From Pelagicoccus sp. SDUM812002 (GTDB lineage Bacteria > Verrucomicrobiota > Verrucomicrobiia > Opitutales > Opitutaceae), in contig NZ_JARXHX010000005.1 in assembly GCF_031127835.1 (NCBI RefSeq), positions 248,001 to 312,000 on the forward strand: 64,000 nt of DNA, written 5' to 3'. The notes below the pieces were generated by a model. That model saw only the letters and a list, made by a program, of their open reading frames with translations. It made no database searches and was not told where the DNA came from. This document shows, piece by piece, positions 17,407 to 26,511 of the stretch; positions within the stretch are counted from its first letter, which is position 1, and every line of letters begins with the position of its first letter. Both the position numbers and the translations under genes were made by a program.

Positions 17407-17835
17407 ATGAACTTAATGCCAGGAATCGACTCAACTTCTTCTGCTCTGCAGGCAGAGAAGCTTCGCATGGACATCATTGGGCAGAACATCGCCAATGCTC
17501 ATACGACAAGCGGTCCAGACGGGAAGCCATACCAGCGCCAGATGGTCCAGTTCGAAGCGAAGCTCCTGGAGCTGGGACGCGATCAAAACGGGCAGATGCA
17601 GACGGCCCAAGGCGTAAACGTCCGTAGCATCCAGACTGACGATACTCCAGGTTCTCTCGTGTTCAACCCCGGTCACCCGGACGCGGACGACAAAGGCATG
17701 GTTCGTCTGCCCAACGTCAGCCTCACCCATGAGATGGTCGACCTCATCTCCGCTTCACGTTCCTACGAAGCGAATCTCCAGGTGGTCCGCACTTCCAAGC
17801 AAATGGCCCAACAAGCCCTCAAGATAGGCAAGTAA
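17407..17835 (+). CDS. flgC: Flagellar basal-body rod protein FlgC
   Basis: This 142-residue proximal rod subunit is of standard length. It shows the axial-protein N-terminal helix (STSSALQAEKLRMDIIGQNIANAHT, about 10-34), then the FlgC-type QRQMVQFEA segment, and ends in the conserved helix SLTHEMVDLISASRSYEANLQVVRTSKQMAQQALKIGK. These two terminal helices pack together in the rod. It lies between flgB and fliE in the usual order. The ATG at 17407 places the first helix at the normal distance from the start. Confidence 0.96.
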   Translation: MNLMPGIDSTSSALQAEKLRMDIIGQNIANAHTTSGPDGKPYQRQMVQFEAKLLELGRDQNGQMQTAQGVNVRSIQTDDTPGSLVFNPGHPDADDKGMVRLPNVSLTHEMVDLISASRSYEANLQVVRTSKQMAQQALKIGK

Positions 17836-17887
17836 TAAAGCCACCTCTTGACCCTGAATTTCCTACACCGATAGCGCCACACTTCTC

Positions 17888-18235
17888 ATGATTGACTCCG
17901 TATCCAATTTAGCAGCGCAGCAGCTCTTCAAGACCAACCAGCTAGAGCACGCCAAAAAGCTGCAAAGCGTCGAGTTTCCTAATCCCACCGAATCTCTCAA
18001 CAGAACCTCTGATGCCAAATCCTTCGAAGGGATCGTCGGCAAGTTCATCGGCGAAGTAGATGCTAAGCATAAGGTCGCTGCCGCAGAGTCGAACAAGGTA
18101 CTGCTAGGAGAAGCGGACAACGTCCACCAAGCCATGATCGCTAGCCAGGAGGCAGGAGTCGCCTTCAACATGATGGTCGAAGTTCGTAACAAGCTCGTTC
18201 AGTCCTACCAGGAGCTGATGAAAATGCCAGTGTAG
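17888..18235 (+). CDS. fliE: Flagellar hook-basal body complex protein FliE
   Basis: This 115-residue adaptor joins the MS ring to the proximal rod. The C-terminal part, AESNKVLLGEADNVHQAMIASQEAGVAFNMMVEVRNKLVQSYQELMKMPV, is the FliE domain: the family pattern has a conserved helix ending in (N)KLxxAYxEIMxMxV. The N-terminal half is less conserved, with a glycine-containing FxxIVGKFI stretch. The order flgB-flgC-fliE-fliF matches most flagellated bacteria. It is preceded by a 52-base gap that contains no promoter I can recognise. Confidence 0.93.
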   Translation: MIDSVSNLAAQQLFKTNQLEHAKKLQSVEFPNPTESLNRTSDAKSFEGIVGKFIGEVDAKHKVAAAESNKVLLGEADNVHQAMIASQEAGVAFNMMVEVRNKLVQSYQELMKMPV

Positions 18236-18267
18236 TTAAGCTGCAAATACAATTGAGACTAGCTACT

Positions 18268-19845
18268 ATGGGAAAACAATTTAAGGAAATTTGGCAGTCG
18301 TTGGGAGCAAACCAGCGTATCTCGCTTATCCTCGCCTCGGGCCTCGTCGTCTTAGCCATGATCGGCATGATGATCTGGGCAGCTCAGCCTGACATGCAGT
18401 TGCTCTACGGGAAGCTCTCTCCGGAGGAAGCGGGCAAGATCGTGGCGAAGCTCGAGCAAAAGGGTATCAAGTTCGAAACGGGTGCCGGCGGAAACTCAAT
18501 TTACGTGGAATCGAAGCAGGTCCACCGTCTCCGCATGGAGCTCGCGACCGAAGGAATTCCTGCTGGCGGCAGCGGTCCAGGTTTCGAGCTCTTCGACGAA
18601 GGTAGCTTCGGTATCAGCGACTTTGTACAGCGCACCAACTTCCTCCGTGCGGTGCAGGGTGAACTCTCCCGTACCATCTCCCAGTTCGACGGCATCGAGT
18701 CCGCTCGCGTGATGGTGGTCATGCCGGAAAACCGATTGCTTTCGCGTAGCGAAGGCCAGGATCGCCCGACCGCATCTGTATTTGTCGACGGGGGAGGACT
18801 TACCGCTAGCACTGTTAACTCCATTCGCCACTTGGTAGCCAACGCTATCCAACGCCTCAACGTGAACGACGTAGTTGTCGTTGACAGTATGGGTACTGTA
18901 TTGAGCGAAGAACTACGCAGCGATGGACTCGGCGGTGGCATGAGCAGCGACGTCATGAAGTACCGCAAGTCAATGGAGAGTTACTTCACGACCAAGGTAC
19001 AGTCCATGCTCGATCGCGTTCTCGGTCCAAACCAGTCGGAGGTACGAGTCGCGGTAGATATCGATACCGCATCGGTTCAAACCACAGAAAAAATTTACGA
19101 TCCGGAAAGCCAGGTAGCTCGCTCCACCCAGTCGGACGAAGACTCGCAAATCGAGCGCGAAACTTCGGGTGACGGTTCTAACTCCGCAGCAGGAATCACT
19201 GCTAATAACCCGGGCAACGGTGCCGCAGCCGGTACCTTTTCCACGATCAAGGAGCGCGAGGACAAGAACAAGACCCGCACCGAAAACTTCGAGATCAATG
19301 AGCGGGTAGTAAGCAGCGTGCAGAACCCCGGATCGATCAAACGCCTGTCCGCTTCCCTCGTGGTAGCGAAGCGGATGAAGGACGTGGGTGGTACGATGGA
19401 CTTGGTAGAGCGCACGCCTGAGGAAATGGAAGAATTGACCGATATCGTTCTCACAGCCCTCGGCATCCAGTTGGAACCTGGTCAGCAAGCCACCGACTTT
19501 GTAACGGTTAAAGAAATGGCTTTCGCAGCTGATCCGTTCGAAAACCACGGCGAGCTTCTCGAGGAAGAAGCGAACTTCCAGCGTTACTTCGAAATGGGTA
19601 AGAACGGAGTCGGCGCGATCCTCGGAATCGGCGTGATCCTCTTCTTCATGCAAATGCTCAAGCGCTACAAACCAGAGAAAATTTCGATCGAAGTGCTCCA
19701 GCCTGACCAGATGCTGGAAACTCGCAAGATGGAGGACACCAGCGTGGTGACGCCAGAAATGCTGAACGAACTCATTCGCCAAAAGCCCGCCAACATCGGG
19801 GTCTCGCTCCGCGAATGGATAGGTGAGGAAGTCAAGAAGAAGTAG
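18268..19845 (+). CDS. fliF: Flagellar MS-ring protein FliF
   Basis: This 525-residue inner-membrane protein assembles into the MS ring, the base of the motor and of the export gate. Two membrane helices flank the periplasmic part: one near residues 18-38 (ISLILASGLVVLAMIGMMIWA) and one near 445-465 (GAILGIGVILFFMQML). Between them are ring-building domains with the YscJ-like GPGFELFDEGSFGISDFVQRTNF motif and a flexible Ser/Gly/Asn-rich stretch (about 295-325). The C-terminal tail (QKPANIGVSLREWIGEE) binds FliG. I use the ATG at 18268. An upstream TTG would add five residues that the family does not need. Confidence 0.96.
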   Translation: MGKQFKEIWQSLGANQRISLILASGLVVLAMIGMMIWAAQPDMQLLYGKLSPEEAGKIVAKLEQKGIKFETGAGGNSIYVESKQVHRLRMELATEGIPAGGSGPGFELFDEGSFGISDFVQRTNFLRAVQGELSRTISQFDGIESARVMVVMPENRLLSRSEGQDRPTASVFVDGGGLTASTVNSIRHLVANAIQRLNVNDVVVVDSMGTVLSEELRSDGLGGGMSSDVMKYRKSMESYFTTKVQSMLDRVLGPNQSEVRVAVDIDTASVQTTEKIYDPESQVARSTQSDEDSQIERETSGDGSNSAAGITANNPGNGAAAGTFSTIKEREDKNKTRTENFEINERVVSSVQNPGSIKRLSASLVVAKRMKDVGGTMDLVERTPEEMEELTDIVLTALGIQLEPGQQATDFVTVKEMAFAADPFENHGELLEEEANFQRYFEMGKNGVGAILGIGVILFFMQMLKRYKPEKISIEVLQPDQMLETRKMEDTSVVTPEMLNELIRQKPANIGVSLREWIGEEVKKK

Positions 19846-19850
19846 TTATC

Positions 19851-20858
19851 ATGCCTGCTGATTACAAAAGCCTTTCTCGCGTACAACGCCTTGCCACTTT
19901 CTTGGTGGTAATCGGTCCTGAAGCCGCAGCTCACGTCCTAAAGGAATTCGACGACGAATCGATCGAGATCATCTGTAAGGAGATGACGAACATATCCGCT
20001 ATCGAGACGGACTTGCAGAAGGCCGCGGTAGAAGAGTTTTCGAGCTTCATTCTTTCGAGCTATGGTTCCTTGCTCGGTGGACCCCTTTACACGCGCCGCG
20101 CCCTTGAAATTGCCAAGGGCGACTTCAAGGCTACTAGCATTTTGGAGCGTATCGCTCCGACCAGTAACTCTGCCGAAGTCATTAAGGAAATCGAGCAGAT
20201 GGAGCCGCGTCAGATTTTCAACATGATCAAGACTGAGCAGGCTCAGACGATCGCATTCGTGCTCTCATATCTCGAACGCGACAAGGCTGGACCTATCCTT
20301 GGCATGTTTAACCACGAGGTCCGTGAGGAAGTGATCGAGCGTCTCGGCATCATGGAGCCGACTTCGCTAGAGCTTATCAACAAGGTCGCGAACGCTCTCT
20401 CTAAGAATTTGGATACGAAGCAAAAGACCACACTCAACAAGAGTGGCGGCATCCGCATGGTTGCGGATTTGCTCAACACACTGGAGAAGGAAGACAGCAA
20501 ATCTATCCTCACCAACATCGAAGAGCGCAACCCCGCTCTCGGAGCGGAGATTCGCAAGAAGATGTTCAGCTTCGACGATCTATCTCGTTTGGAGCTCCCC
20601 GACTTGCAGCGCATCATGCGCGAAGTCGATTCTGGCGATCTCATTATTGCGCTCAAGTCCGCTACCGAATCGCTTCGCGATGCAGTCATGGACGCGGTAT
20701 CGAAACGTGCTGCGGAAACTCTGAAGGAAGAGCTCGAGATGATGGGACCAGTCAAGTTGACAGAGGTCGAAGCAGCTCAGGAACGCGTTATCCAAGTGGT
20801 ACGTCGACTAGAAGAACAAGAGGAGATTTCACTAGATGGTGGCGGCCAAACAGTCTAA
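19851..20858 (+). CDS. fliG: Flagellar motor switch protein FliG
   Basis: This 335-residue protein of the C ring transmits torque from the stator. It has the three FliG domains: an N-terminal FliF-binding part (LSRVQRLATFLVVIGPEAAAHVLKEFDDESIE), a middle domain with the EIEQMEPRQIFNMIKTEQAQTIAFVLSYL segment that holds the EHPQ-type surface, and a C-terminal domain. That domain contains the charged torque helix, seen as FDDLSRLELPDLQRIMREVDSGDLIIALKSA. It follows fliF by five bases and overlaps fliH by 23 bases, which implies translational coupling. Confidence 0.97.
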   Translation: MPADYKSLSRVQRLATFLVVIGPEAAAHVLKEFDDESIEIICKEMTNISAIETDLQKAAVEEFSSFILSSYGSLLGGPLYTRRALEIAKGDFKATSILERIAPTSNSAEVIKEIEQMEPRQIFNMIKTEQAQTIAFVLSYLERDKAGPILGMFNHEVREEVIERLGIMEPTSLELINKVANALSKNLDTKQKTTLNKSGGIRMVADLLNTLEKEDSKSILTNIEERNPALGAEIRKKMFSFDDLSRLELPDLQRIMREVDSGDLIIALKSATESLRDAVMDAVSKRAAETLKEELEMMGPVKLTEVEAAQERVIQVVRRLEEQEEISLDGGGQTV

Positions 20859-21432
20859 GAAACATCGCCTCGTGCTCGAGGATAACCTCGTTTCGTTGGC
20901 AGTTGCCTACGACGGTATGCCTCGCGTCGATAGCCTCTTGCATAAGCAAGAAGTGGACGCGTCATACAAGTCTGGATACGAAGACGCTAGTTCCCAGTAT
21001 AATCAGCAGATCATCGATTTCCGTTCTGAGATCAACTCCTTGCGTGAAGGCACTTTCTCGCAACTCGAGAACAAGTTTACCACGATTGTGAGCGAGGCGC
21101 GTGAAGCTCTCATGACGCTCACTTACGAATGCGTGAAGCAAACCCTTGGCGGTTTCGAAATGACAGCGGAAGCCATCGAGTCCGTCGTGGAAGCCGTGGT
21201 CAAGGAAGCGGGCTTGGAAGACGAACGCATGGAAGTTCGCTTACACTCTGCGGATATCGCTATGCTCGACGAGCTCGATACCGATCTCCGAGCTAAGCAT
21301 CCAGGACTAGAATTTGTTGCGGACGATATGCTTCGCAGGGGAGATTGCGTTCTCTCAAGCCGCTTTGGCAAGATCGACGGTACGCTGTCGAACAAGCTTC
21401 ATAAGCTAGGGGAGAGCTTGCGTCCTTCATGA
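20836..21432 (+). CDS. fliH: Flagellar assembly protein FliH
   Basis: This 198-residue protein would regulate the FliI ATPase and dock it to the export gate as a FliH dimer. A central helix (about 45-90) contains no strict GxxxG array, but the C-terminal half follows the FliH/YscL pattern: a long helix (EAREALMTLTYECVKQTLGGFEMT), then an alternating domain with LHSADIAMLDELD and the VADDMLRRGDCVLSSRFGKIDGTLSNKLHKL end. It overlaps fliG upstream and fliI downstream (ATGA). Sequence conservation in this family is low, so the call leans on position and the C-terminal pattern. Confidence 0.88.
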   Translation: MVAAKQSKKHRLVLEDNLVSLAVAYDGMPRVDSLLHKQEVDASYKSGYEDASSQYNQQIIDFRSEINSLREGTFSQLENKFTTIVSEAREALMTLTYECVKQTLGGFEMTAEAIESVVEAVVKEAGLEDERMEVRLHSADIAMLDELDTDLRAKHPGLEFVADDMLRRGDCVLSSRFGKIDGTLSNKLHKLGESLRPS

Positions 21433-22751
21433 ACCGCATGCTTCCAGATTGGGCTTCAGACATTGGAGCTCGTGTTGGCGCTTTGGATACGCTCAGCCAC
21501 CTCGGAAAGGTGGCCCAGGTAACTGGCTTGATCGTCGAGTCAGAAGGACCGCAGGCGAGTCTGGGGGACGTTTGCGAAATCACTTCCCCGGGAACGACCG
21601 TCAAGGTATACGCAGAGGTCGTAGGCTTCCGCGAACAACGGATCTTACTGATGCCCTTGGGCGACGTGGCTGGCGTGCATCCCGGATGTGACGTCAAATT
21701 GAGCTCCGGCTTCAACAAGATCCCTGCTGGTAATGAAGTGCTCGGCCGAGTGGTTGATGGCATGGGCCGTCCCATTGATGGTTTGGGCAGCATGCACTTT
21801 CAAACGCCAAGCTCGGAAACGGGTAAGGTGCCTAACCCTCTCTTGCGACGCCGGATCACCGAGCCGTTCAACACTGGGGTGAAAGCTATCGATCTATTTT
21901 CTCCGGTTGGAGAGGGGCAGCGCATGGGAGTCTTCGCAGGATCCGGTGTGGGTAAGTCGACCTTGCTCGGCATGCTTGCTCGAGGTTCTAAAGCTGACGT
22001 CAATGTAATCGCTCTAGTAGGTGAACGTGGTCGTGAACTACGTGAGTTTATTGAGAAAGATCTAGGCCCGGAAGGCATGGCCCGCACCGTGGTTGTAGTC
22101 GCGACTTCTGACCAGTCTGCACCCATGCGCTTGCGTGCGGCCAATATGGCTACTTGCATCGCCGAGAATTTCAGAGATTCCGGCAAGAAGGTTCTCTTTT
22201 TGATGGATTCTGTAACACGTTTTGCCATGGCCCAGCGCGAGGTTGGTTTGGCTGTGGGCGAACCGCCGGCGAGTCGCGGTTATACGCCATCTGTTTTTTC
22301 CACGCTCCCGAGATTGCTCGAGCGCACGGGCAATTCTGACAAGGGGTCAATCACCGCGTTCTACACCGTCCTGGTGGAAGGGGACGACCTAAACGAACCG
22401 ATCGCGGATGCGGTACGCGGTATTCTCGACGGTCACATCGTGCTTTCGCGTCAGCTAGCCACTGCTAACCATTTTCCAGCCATTGACGTTTTGGAGAGCA
22501 TTAGCCGACTGAGGAACGATATTTCCAACGAAGAGGAGCTCGCTACTGCGGGACTCGCCCGCGACTACCTCGCTTTGTATCGAAAGAATGAGGACATCGT
22601 CAATCTCGGTGCGTACGTGCGTGGAGCGAACCAGAAAATCGACGCTGCGATTATCGCCAACGAGCGAGTGATGAATTACTTGAAGCAAGGGTACACCGAG
22701 AGCGTGCCTCGGAATGAAAGCTACCAGAAACTCTCCGCTCTGATCCGATGA
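21429..22751 (+). CDS. fliI: Flagellum-specific ATPase FliI
   Basis: This 440-residue F1-type ATPase energises delivery of subunits to the flagellar type III export gate. The Walker A loop FAGSGVGKST lies near residues 170-179, the family segment LVGERGRELREFIE near 197-210, and Walker B VLFLMDSVTR near 255-264. The DExx-like PSVFSTLPRLLERTGN follows. The length is typical. Start and stop overlap fliH and fliJ by four bases each (ATGA), so fliH-fliI-fliJ are tightly coupled. Confidence 0.97.
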   Translation: MNRMLPDWASDIGARVGALDTLSHLGKVAQVTGLIVESEGPQASLGDVCEITSPGTTVKVYAEVVGFREQRILLMPLGDVAGVHPGCDVKLSSGFNKIPAGNEVLGRVVDGMGRPIDGLGSMHFQTPSSETGKVPNPLLRRRITEPFNTGVKAIDLFSPVGEGQRMGVFAGSGVGKSTLLGMLARGSKADVNVIALVGERGRELREFIEKDLGPEGMARTVVVVATSDQSAPMRLRAANMATCIAENFRDSGKKVLFLMDSVTRFAMAQREVGLAVGEPPASRGYTPSVFSTLPRLLERTGNSDKGSITAFYTVLVEGDDLNEPIADAVRGILDGHIVLSRQLATANHFPAIDVLESISRLRNDISNEEELATAGLARDYLALYRKNEDIVNLGAYVRGANQKIDAAIIANERVMNYLKQGYTESVPRNESYQKLSALIR

Positions 22752-23188
22752 AGAAATTTAATTTCAACTTAGATCCGCTGCTTGTATTGCGGGAACGCGA
22801 CGAGCAAAACGCCCGTATGGCGTTGTCGGAAGTCAATGCCCAAGTAGAACGCATCAACCAACATATCGCCAAATTGGAAGCTTCTGTCACCGGGACTTTC
22901 GCATCTTGGAACGGCGAGAGCGGGCGCCGTTTTGCTCCGACGGATAGGATTGGCCTCGCTGGCCAAGTCGCAGAGCTGCAACGTCAGGCCGACGAGGCCC
23001 GCAAGTTAATGCAGAAAGCTCAGGAACGCAGAACCAAAGCAATGAAGGCACTGCAGGATGCCTCCCGGAGCCGCAAGGTCGTGACGAACTTGAAGGAGAA
23101 ACGTTTCAAGGAATACACAGCTGAAGTTCAAAAGCAGGAAGCGATCGAAATCGAAGACATTTTTAATGCACGGAGGAGAACCATCTAA
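22748..23188 (+). CDS. fliJ: Flagellar export chaperone FliJ
   Basis: This 146-residue protein is nearly all coiled coil and has the typical FliJ N-terminus (FNFNLDPLLVLRERDEQNARMALSEVNAQVERI). FliJ forms the central stalk of the export ATPase and recycles chaperones. The length equals that of enteric FliJ (147). Assignment rests on the FxLxxLLxxRxxxE start, helical content and position directly after fliI. The ATG overlaps the fliI stop. Confidence 0.9.
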   Translation: MKKFNFNLDPLLVLRERDEQNARMALSEVNAQVERINQHIAKLEASVTGTFASWNGESGRRFAPTDRIGLAGQVAELQRQADEARKLMQKAQERRTKAMKALQDASRSRKVVTNLKEKRFKEYTAEVQKQEAIEIEDIFNARRRTI

Positions 23189-23193
23189 TCGTC

Positions 23194-23814
23194 ATGCAAA
23201 TGCTATCTAAACCACTGGTCATCGCGCTCATTGCCCTCGTACTCATGGTCGGGACGCAGTTTGTCGCCTTGAAAATGTATTGGACTGAACTCTTCCCCGA
23301 CCCGCAAACGACTGCGTTGGTGATAAAGAGCGAGGAGCCAAAACCTTTCGAGTGGGGCTTTGCCTCCGAATACATATCGCAGCTCGAACGCGAGCTGCAT
23401 AAGCGTATCCTCATGTTGGATGCTCGCGAGGAGGAGCTTAATGCTTATGAAGCTCGTCTAGGAGCAGATCGCGCCGAGATTGAAGAAATCAAAGACGAGG
23501 TTGAGCAGATGCGCGAGCACTTGCTCGAAGGGGTAGTAAAGCTAGAGGCGGACGAGGTTGAGAACCTGAAGCGCCTTGCGAAAGTGTACGCCACGCTTAC
23601 GCCGGACGCGACCGTCAATATCTTTACGGACCTGGACGATGCGACGGTCGTCAAAATCCTGTTTTTTATGAAATCCGACACCGTGGGTGCTGTTCTCCAA
23701 GAGATGGCGACTGCGAATGGTGGTATCGCGGAGCAAGTTCGCCGAGCCGCCAAGATCTCCGATATGCTCCGTCTCTTTACGGACAACACGAAGGACAACT
23801 TAGCACAAAGATAA
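23194..23814 (+). CDS. MotE-like / MgtE-N-domain flagellar protein
   Basis: This 206-residue protein has one N-terminal membrane helix (about 9-28), a coiled-coil stretch (about 65-120) and a C-terminal MgtE N-domain-like module: NLKRLAKVYATLTPDATVNIFTDLDDATVVKILFFMKSDTVGAVLQEMA. The same layout and position after fliJ are found in MotE proteins, which chaperone the stator protein MotC in alphaproteobacteria, and in uncharacterised homologues in many phyla. No motC is seen here, so the partner would be MotB or a basal-body component. It starts five bases after fliJ. Confidence 0.75.
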   Translation: MQMLSKPLVIALIALVLMVGTQFVALKMYWTELFPDPQTTALVIKSEEPKPFEWGFASEYISQLERELHKRILMLDAREEELNAYEARLGADRAEIEEIKDEVEQMREHLLEGVVKLEADEVENLKRLAKVYATLTPDATVNIFTDLDDATVVKILFFMKSDTVGAVLQEMATANGGIAEQVRRAAKISDMLRLFTDNTKDNLAQR

Positions 23815-23816
23815 TT

Positions 23817-26189
23817 ATGCCAATAGAGCCAACCAACGTATCCAAACCAGCGGTACGTGAAATCGAATCGACGTCTACCAATTTTGGGTCATGGACGTCC
23901 ATGCAAGGAAGCTCTACCGGAGGCAAGGATCGCCCCCTCAACAGCCTTTGGGAAAAAGCCATCAACGGTGCCCAAAAGCTTTTTGGTTCGGAACAGTACG
24001 AATCTGCAAACCTTGAAGAAAAGGGTGAGAAGGAAGACCGTAGTGATTCTACAGATACGCGAAGCTCCAATAGTGACCAAGGCTTTGAGGCGAGACCTGC
24101 TTTTGTAGGGCGACGTTTCGGCAGCTTTGGTGGTGCGGCCTTCGGTGGAAATACTTTTGGTTCGGTGGCTACTTCGAGAGCGGCGCCGGAACCTAGGATG
24201 AATGAGTTTGAGGCTCCGAAGGCGAGGTCGGAAGTAGAATTTACCCAGAAAGAGCAACCTGTTGAAAAGTCGAGACTAGTAGCTGAAGAATCGACGCAGA
24301 AGCCAAGGGTGGTAGCGGAAGACGGTTCCGAAGACGAGGCTGAATCTAAAAATAGGCGTGGCGATCTCGTCCCCGCCAGGCCTGCTCAGAAAGGTTTGGT
24401 GTCTCAACCGCCAGGGGCTGCCGCTGCAGTTGTAGCGCAAGCGTCTGTTTCGCAAGCTCAAGCTCAAGTGGCAACAAACGTCTTTAACCCAGAATCAACC
24501 ACGCCGATGGCGCGTCAGGCAGGTGCCGTCGCGTCTGCCACGCCGTCCCAAGTGGCTCCGCAGGCCCCTCTCAGTAGCGGTCAATCGACTCAGGACGCAG
24601 CTGCACAAGCCTCAGCTAACTCGAAGACTGGTACTGGAAACGCGAATACGCAAAGTTCCGGCAAGGATCAATTGCCAGCTCAAGCTCAGGCCTCAGTGGC
24701 AAATGTCCCTTCCAGTCAAAAAGTCTCGGAGGTACCGGCAAATCCTGCCCAGTCGGGTAAGCCATCGCAGGTTGCCAATACTGAAGCAGTGAAAACGCAG
24801 ACTCCTGTCAGCGAAGTTTCCGCGAAACCTGAGATTACCACTCCCAAAACTCAGGCCGTGACCCAGGCTACTGCGGATGCAGCCTCAGCGAACGAGAATG
24901 CGGGATTGGTTAAGGACGCGACCGCGACGAAGGAGACCCTCGGTTTCGACGTAGCCAAAGCAAAAGAGGCTGTTTCCGAAGTTCTTGCTAAGGGAGCGGC
25001 TAGCAAGCCCGCTTCTCAGCCAACTCAATCTCAAGCTCCGGTAGCTCAACAATCGGCTCAATCGAATCAAGGTCCGGCGGACACGGCGGCGAAACCGACT
25101 CATGGTGAGATAGGAACGGCGCGATTGGTTGAGAGCGTTTCGAGCGAGAGTAAAGATCTTGCAGCTGCTGATACGACCAAGCGCGATTTATCTGCCAATG
25201 CTAACCAACAGCGTGCGGCCAATGCTAAGGCTTCTAGCGAAGCAGCTGCGAACGCTCGTTCTTCAGGTCAAGAGGGCGTCGGCTTCGATGCCAAAATGGG
25301 GCAAGCGACCGGCTCTGCTAAAACCACCGCAAATCAGTTTGCCCGCGAATCCGCGGTAGCTGCTGCAAGTCGGGTCTCAACGTCAGCGCCACAAGGGAAA
25401 GTTGCCGGAACTGCGATGCAATCTAACTCCGCGACGGGTGTGAATGGTGTGGCGACCGGTGCTCAGACCATGGCTAATGGAGTGACCGCTCGAGGAGCTC
25501 AACAGGGTCAATCTCAGAATTCCGATGGCGATCCAGCGGCGAAGCAGGATTTCGCAGCGACCATGAAGCAAGCGTCTACTTCTAAAGGCAGCGAGAAGCC
25601 TCTCGATGGAGGTCAATCTTTCGATGCCAAGGTAGAGGCGGCTGAAAATCGTCGTTCCGAAGCGGCCGGCAAGGCTCGCCAAACGTCCTACGTAAGCAAG
25701 ACGGCTGCTGAGGTTAAGGAGGTCGTAGCGGCATTGACCAAAAGCATCGATCGCCTCGTCACTGATAAAAGTGGCGCTATGAATCTTAAGCTTAACTTCG
25801 AAGGAGGCGGCAGTTTGAAGCTCAGCATCTCCATGGAAGGCGGAAAGGTTGCTACTTCGATGCAGACTGATGTGGTTGGACTCGAGGGAGCGATCAAAGC
25901 GAACTGGGGAGAGTTGGCCAATGATTGGAACCAGAAGGGTGTAAAGCTTGTGACGCCTCAATTCCAGAACTCCGAGTCGGGTAAAGATTCCTCATTCGAG
26001 AATCTTAGCGAATTTGCCTCCAAGCAAGATCGACAGTCAGACGGGAGAATGGGTGAAGGACGTGGCCGCCAGGGAACCCGTACTCGCGGATTCTCTAGTG
26101 GCGGTTCAGACCAAGCTGAAACCCGTGAATCTGTAGTCGAACGACGTGAAGAGGTCGTAACTGACAAAGAGCTCAAAACTTACGCTTAG
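23817..26189 (+). CDS. fliK: Flagellar hook-length control protein FliK
   Basis: This 790-residue protein is about twice the enteric length. Residues 1 to about 620 are low-complexity, rich in Ala, Gln, Ser and Thr, as expected for the extended secreted ruler. The C-terminal region (about 640-710) has the FliK pattern: MNLKLNFEGGGSLKLSISMEGGKVATSMQTDVVGLEGAIKANWGELANDWNQKGVKLVTPQF, that is, a hydrophobic beta strand pair followed by a helix ending in LxxxG. This domain acts on FlhB to switch export from hook to filament. A charged tail follows. It begins two bases after the MotE-like gene and ends in a terminator. Confidence 0.88.
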   Translation: MPIEPTNVSKPAVREIESTSTNFGSWTSMQGSSTGGKDRPLNSLWEKAINGAQKLFGSEQYESANLEEKGEKEDRSDSTDTRSSNSDQGFEARPAFVGRRFGSFGGAAFGGNTFGSVATSRAAPEPRMNEFEAPKARSEVEFTQKEQPVEKSRLVAEESTQKPRVVAEDGSEDEAESKNRRGDLVPARPAQKGLVSQPPGAAAAVVAQASVSQAQAQVATNVFNPESTTPMARQAGAVASATPSQVAPQAPLSSGQSTQDAAAQASANSKTGTGNANTQSSGKDQLPAQAQASVANVPSSQKVSEVPANPAQSGKPSQVANTEAVKTQTPVSEVSAKPEITTPKTQAVTQATADAASANENAGLVKDATATKETLGFDVAKAKEAVSEVLAKGAASKPASQPTQSQAPVAQQSAQSNQGPADTAAKPTHGEIGTARLVESVSSESKDLAAADTTKRDLSANANQQRAANAKASSEAAANARSSGQEGVGFDAKMGQATGSAKTTANQFARESAVAAASRVSTSAPQGKVAGTAMQSNSATGVNGVATGAQTMANGVTARGAQQGQSQNSDGDPAAKQDFAATMKQASTSKGSEKPLDGGQSFDAKVEAAENRRSEAAGKARQTSYVSKTAAEVKEVVAALTKSIDRLVTDKSGAMNLKLNFEGGGSLKLSISMEGGKVATSMQTDVVGLEGAIKANWGELANDWNQKGVKLVTPQFQNSESGKDSSFENLSEFASKQDRQSDGRMGEGRGRQGTRTRGFSSGGSDQAETRESVVERREEVVTDKELKTYA

Positions 26190-26240
26190 TCGCTTCACGC
26201 ATTAAACTTTTCGAACACGCGTACACTGTTCGAGACTGGA

Positions 26241-26273
26241 ACGGGGATCCCATCAGGGGTCCCCGTTTCTTCG
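26241..26273 (+). terminator. Terminator after fliK
   Basis: ACGGGGA (26241-26247) pairs with TCCCCGT (26260-26266). The stem can extend inward through a T-G and three C-G pairs to an ATCA loop, and is followed by TTCTTCGTTT. It closes the first flagellar operon. Confidence 0.75.
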
Positions 26274-26434
26274 TTTCCGGATGGCTCTGCGGCAGCTCTC
26301 GATCCCGCTTTAGAGGCACGCTTTTCCACAGGGATGGGCAGTTCTTGCCGTAAGGTTTTAATGCACTCATCAGGAATAAATATAATATTTTAAATCCCTG
26401 TTGCAGAGTGTCTTATGTTGACTGTTTAAGAGTT

Positions 26435-26448
26435 GGCATTGCCGTTGC
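26435..26448 (+). promoter_or_regulatory. Sigma-54 promoter of the flgD operon
   Basis: GG at 26435-26436 and GC at 26447-26448 with 10 bases between, in GTTGGCAT-N5-TTGCTTA. This is almost identical to the copy before fliO. Transcription should start near 26460, giving a leader of about 52 bases before flgD. Confidence 0.85.
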
Positions 26449-26511
26449 TTAGAAGAGGTCAGTCAAGAACGTACGCGAACAACAAGAACCTCCATACCGA
26501 CCAGAAACGCA

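Larger units (their letters stand above)
26190..26511. other. Intergenic region fliK-flgD (322 bases)
   Basis: It holds the fliK terminator (26241-26273), an A/T-rich patch near 26375-26395, and a sigma-54 promoter (26435-26448) with a leader of about 50 bases before flgD. No credible gene was seen. Confidence 0.7.

Noticed and set aside
18970-19782. 270-codon open frame on the minus strand
   Set aside because: It lies wholly antisense to fliF, has histidine/leucine-rich composition typical of a reversed coding strand, and matches no family.
23817-25700. Tandem repeats or a mobile element in the low-complexity part of fliK
   Set aside because: The Ala/Gln/Ser richness is normal for the FliK ruler region. 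No exact DNA repeats or terminal inverted repeats were seen.
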